From contig JACZIY010000469.1 in the NCBI GenBank assembly GCA_014860845.1, forward strand, positions 1-14,538: a DNA stretch of 14,538 nt, in the 5' to 3' direction. The translations under genes were made by a program, and so were the position numbers. This DNA comes from Anaerolineaceae bacterium (GTDB lineage Bacteria; Chloroflexota; Anaerolineae; Anaerolineales; Anaerolineaceae). How positions within the stretch are numbered: the first letter of the stretch is position 1; each line of letters begins with the position of its first letter. Of this stretch, positions 13,255-14,538 are shown one piece after another. The notes under the pieces are model-generated. The model was not told the origin of the DNA. It made no database searches and saw only the letters and a list, made by a program, of their open reading frames with translations.

Positions 13255-14538
13255 ATGACCGCATTACCTGAAATTATTTCAATTCTGATTTTTGTAGCCG
13301 TCCTGATTTTAATATTTTCAGAAAAGGTAAACCGTACTATTGTTGCCATGGTCGGTGCAACCTTAATGGTTATATCTGGAATTTATTTCGGTTTTTATAA
13401 TCAGGAACAGGCAGTTGAAGTAGTTGACTTTAACACCCTGGGGTTACTTATCGGCATGATGATTTTGGTGGGTCTATTAGAACCGACTGGATTCTTTCAA
13501 TATCTGGCAGTGATCGCGGCAAAAATTTCAAAAGGTAAGCCTATTCGTTTATTAGTATTATTAACTGCTGTTACGTCAATTGTCTCAATGGTTCTGGACA
13601 ATGTGACAACTGTGGTTTTGATTGCCCCTGTGACAATTCTGATCTGTGAAATCCTTGGATACAATACCAGACCCTTTCTTATATCAGAAGCTATTTTATC
13701 GAACATTGGAGGTATTGCCACCCTGGTTGGTGATCCTCCCAACATTTTAATTGCTTCTGCAGCTAATTTTACCTTTACTGATTTCTTGAGAAATTCGCTT
13801 CCGATTGTTTTGGTTACCTGGTTTGTCTCTATCGTGGTCCTCAATTATTTATTCAGGAAAGAATTGCAAACCTCAAAGAACATTGATAATGCAGCTGTGG
13901 TTGCCCAACTTAATCCTAAAGAAGTAATAAAAGAACCCAGGATTGTTTTTAAAGTGATGGTGATGATCGTAATTGCATTAATCGGTTTTATCTTAGAAAA
14001 TCGTATTCATTTAGAACCATCCATTATCGCGGTTGGCGCGTCATCTTTGGCATTATTATGGGTTAACCCTTCCAAAGTTAAAGATGTATTCAACCTCGTT
14101 GAATGGGATGTTCTGATATTTTTCAGCTCTCTTTTTATCCTGGTTGGAGGATTGGAAAATGCAGGTGTGCTCCATTACTTGGCGCAAGCTATCCTCTCAA
14201 TTGGAAGTCTACACCCGGTAATTTTAGGGTTGAGTATGATGTGGATTGTCGCAATACTTTCTGCAATTGTAGATAATATCCCAATGACCATTGCGATTAT
14301 TCCTGTCATTTTAGAATTGGAAATGATGGGGATATCAGTTGCTCCGTTGTGGTGGGCATTAGCTTTTGGGGCTGGTTTGGGCGGAAATGGGACAATTATC
14401 GGTTCAACAGCAAATGTAATTGTCACTTCACTTTCTGAACGAACTCGTTATCCAATCTCACCCATGTTATGGAATAAAAAAGGTTTACCGGTCATGTTTG
14501 TAAGCCTGGTCGTTGTTTCTGGTCTATATGTTTTATTC
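13255..14538 (+). CDS. ArsB/NhaD-superfamily (SLC13-like) ion permease, 3' end cut by window
   Basis: The frame is open for 428 residues from an ATG at 13255 to the window edge; relatives are about this long, so only a few codons are probably missing. It is almost wholly hydrophobic, with roughly ten or more membrane segments. The two inverted-repeat halves each carry a family signature: DNVTT (115-119) with GDPPN (159-163), and DNIPMT (340-345) with GGNGTIIGSTAN (376-387). These are the hairpin motifs of the ion transporter superfamily that includes ArsB, NhaD and the P-protein. A polar cytoplasmic loop lies at about 202-232. Substrate cannot be read from sequence: arsenite, Na+/H+ or an organic anion are possible. 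No arsenic-resistance genes are nearby, which weighs slightly against arsenite. GGA, nine bases before the ATG, is a weak ribosome site; coupling to the CBS gene is likely. Confidence 0.9.
   Translation, partial: MTALPEIISILIFVAVLILIFSEKVNRTIVAMVGATLMVISGIYFGFYNQEQAVEVVDFNTLGLLIGMMILVGLLEPTGFFQYLAVIAAKISKGKPIRLLVLLTAVTSIVSMVLDNVTTVVLIAPVTILICEILGYNTRPFLISEAILSNIGGIATLVGDPPNILIASAANFTFTDFLRNSLPIVLVTWFVSIVVLNYLFRKELQTSKNIDNAAVVAQLNPKEVIKEPRIVFKVMVMIVIALIGFILENRIHLEPSIIAVGASSLALLWVNPSKVKDVFNLVEWDVLIFFSSLFILVGGLENAGVLHYLAQAILSIGSLHPVILGLSMMWIVAILSAIVDNIPMTIAIIPVILELEMMGISVAPLWWALAFGAGLGGNGTIIGSTANVIVTSLSERTRYPISPMLWNKKGLPVMFVSLVVVSGLYVLF

Noticed and set aside
1..14538. CRISPR array, insertion sequence, integrase or phage genes
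   Set aside because: No spaced repeat array, transposase motif or terminal inverted repeats seen; the window reads as stable metabolic and signalling genes.

Overview
The window looks like AT-rich bacterial chromosome, most likely from the phylum Chloroflexota, class Anaerolineae. That is an inference from style only: a LacI-sensor/histidine-kinase/AraC regulator, a Ser/Thr kinase with a WSPD-repeat propeller, Chloroflexota-like lipoprotein leaders and a CBS/permease pair. No 16S rRNA or other marker gene is present, so the assignment is tentative.

Region 1 (1-9962, minus strand) reads as a beta-1,3-glucan (laminarin-type) utilisation locus with its regulators. In the direction of transcription it holds a 1208-residue soluble one-protein regulator (LacI-type ligand-binding domain, GAF-like region, histidine kinase, two receivers, AraC output) followed by a probable terminator. 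Next comes a good promoter, a 64-residue stand-alone LacI DNA-binding domain, a lipoprotein sugar-binding protein, an intercistronic hairpin, two CUT1-type ABC permeases, a GH16 glucanase lipoprotein, a second GH16 without a signal peptide, and the N-terminal 311 residues of a large protein that resembles the beta-sandwich start of GH94-superfamily phosphorylases. The implied pathway is: cut the glucan outside the cell, import the oligosaccharides, cut again inside, then phosphorolyse. No ABC ATPase is present; CUT1 systems often share one encoded elsewhere.

Region 2 (about 9963-10541) is intergenic. It carries a tRNA-Lys(UUU) gene on the minus strand with its own promoter and terminator, plus several inverted repeats between divergent genes.

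Region 3 (10542-14538, plus strand) has a membrane-anchored Ser/Thr protein kinase with an extracytoplasmic six-unit WSPD/TolB-like propeller, closed by a strong terminator. A two-gene unit follows: a small protein with two CBS domains and an ArsB/NhaD (SLC13-like) ion permease that runs off the window just before its expected end.

The most unusual feature is the regulation of Region 1. A LacI repressor appears to be split into two genes: the DNA-binding half is a free 64-residue protein at the head of the operon, and the ligand-binding half is fused to a phosphorelay and AraC output in the adjacent gene.
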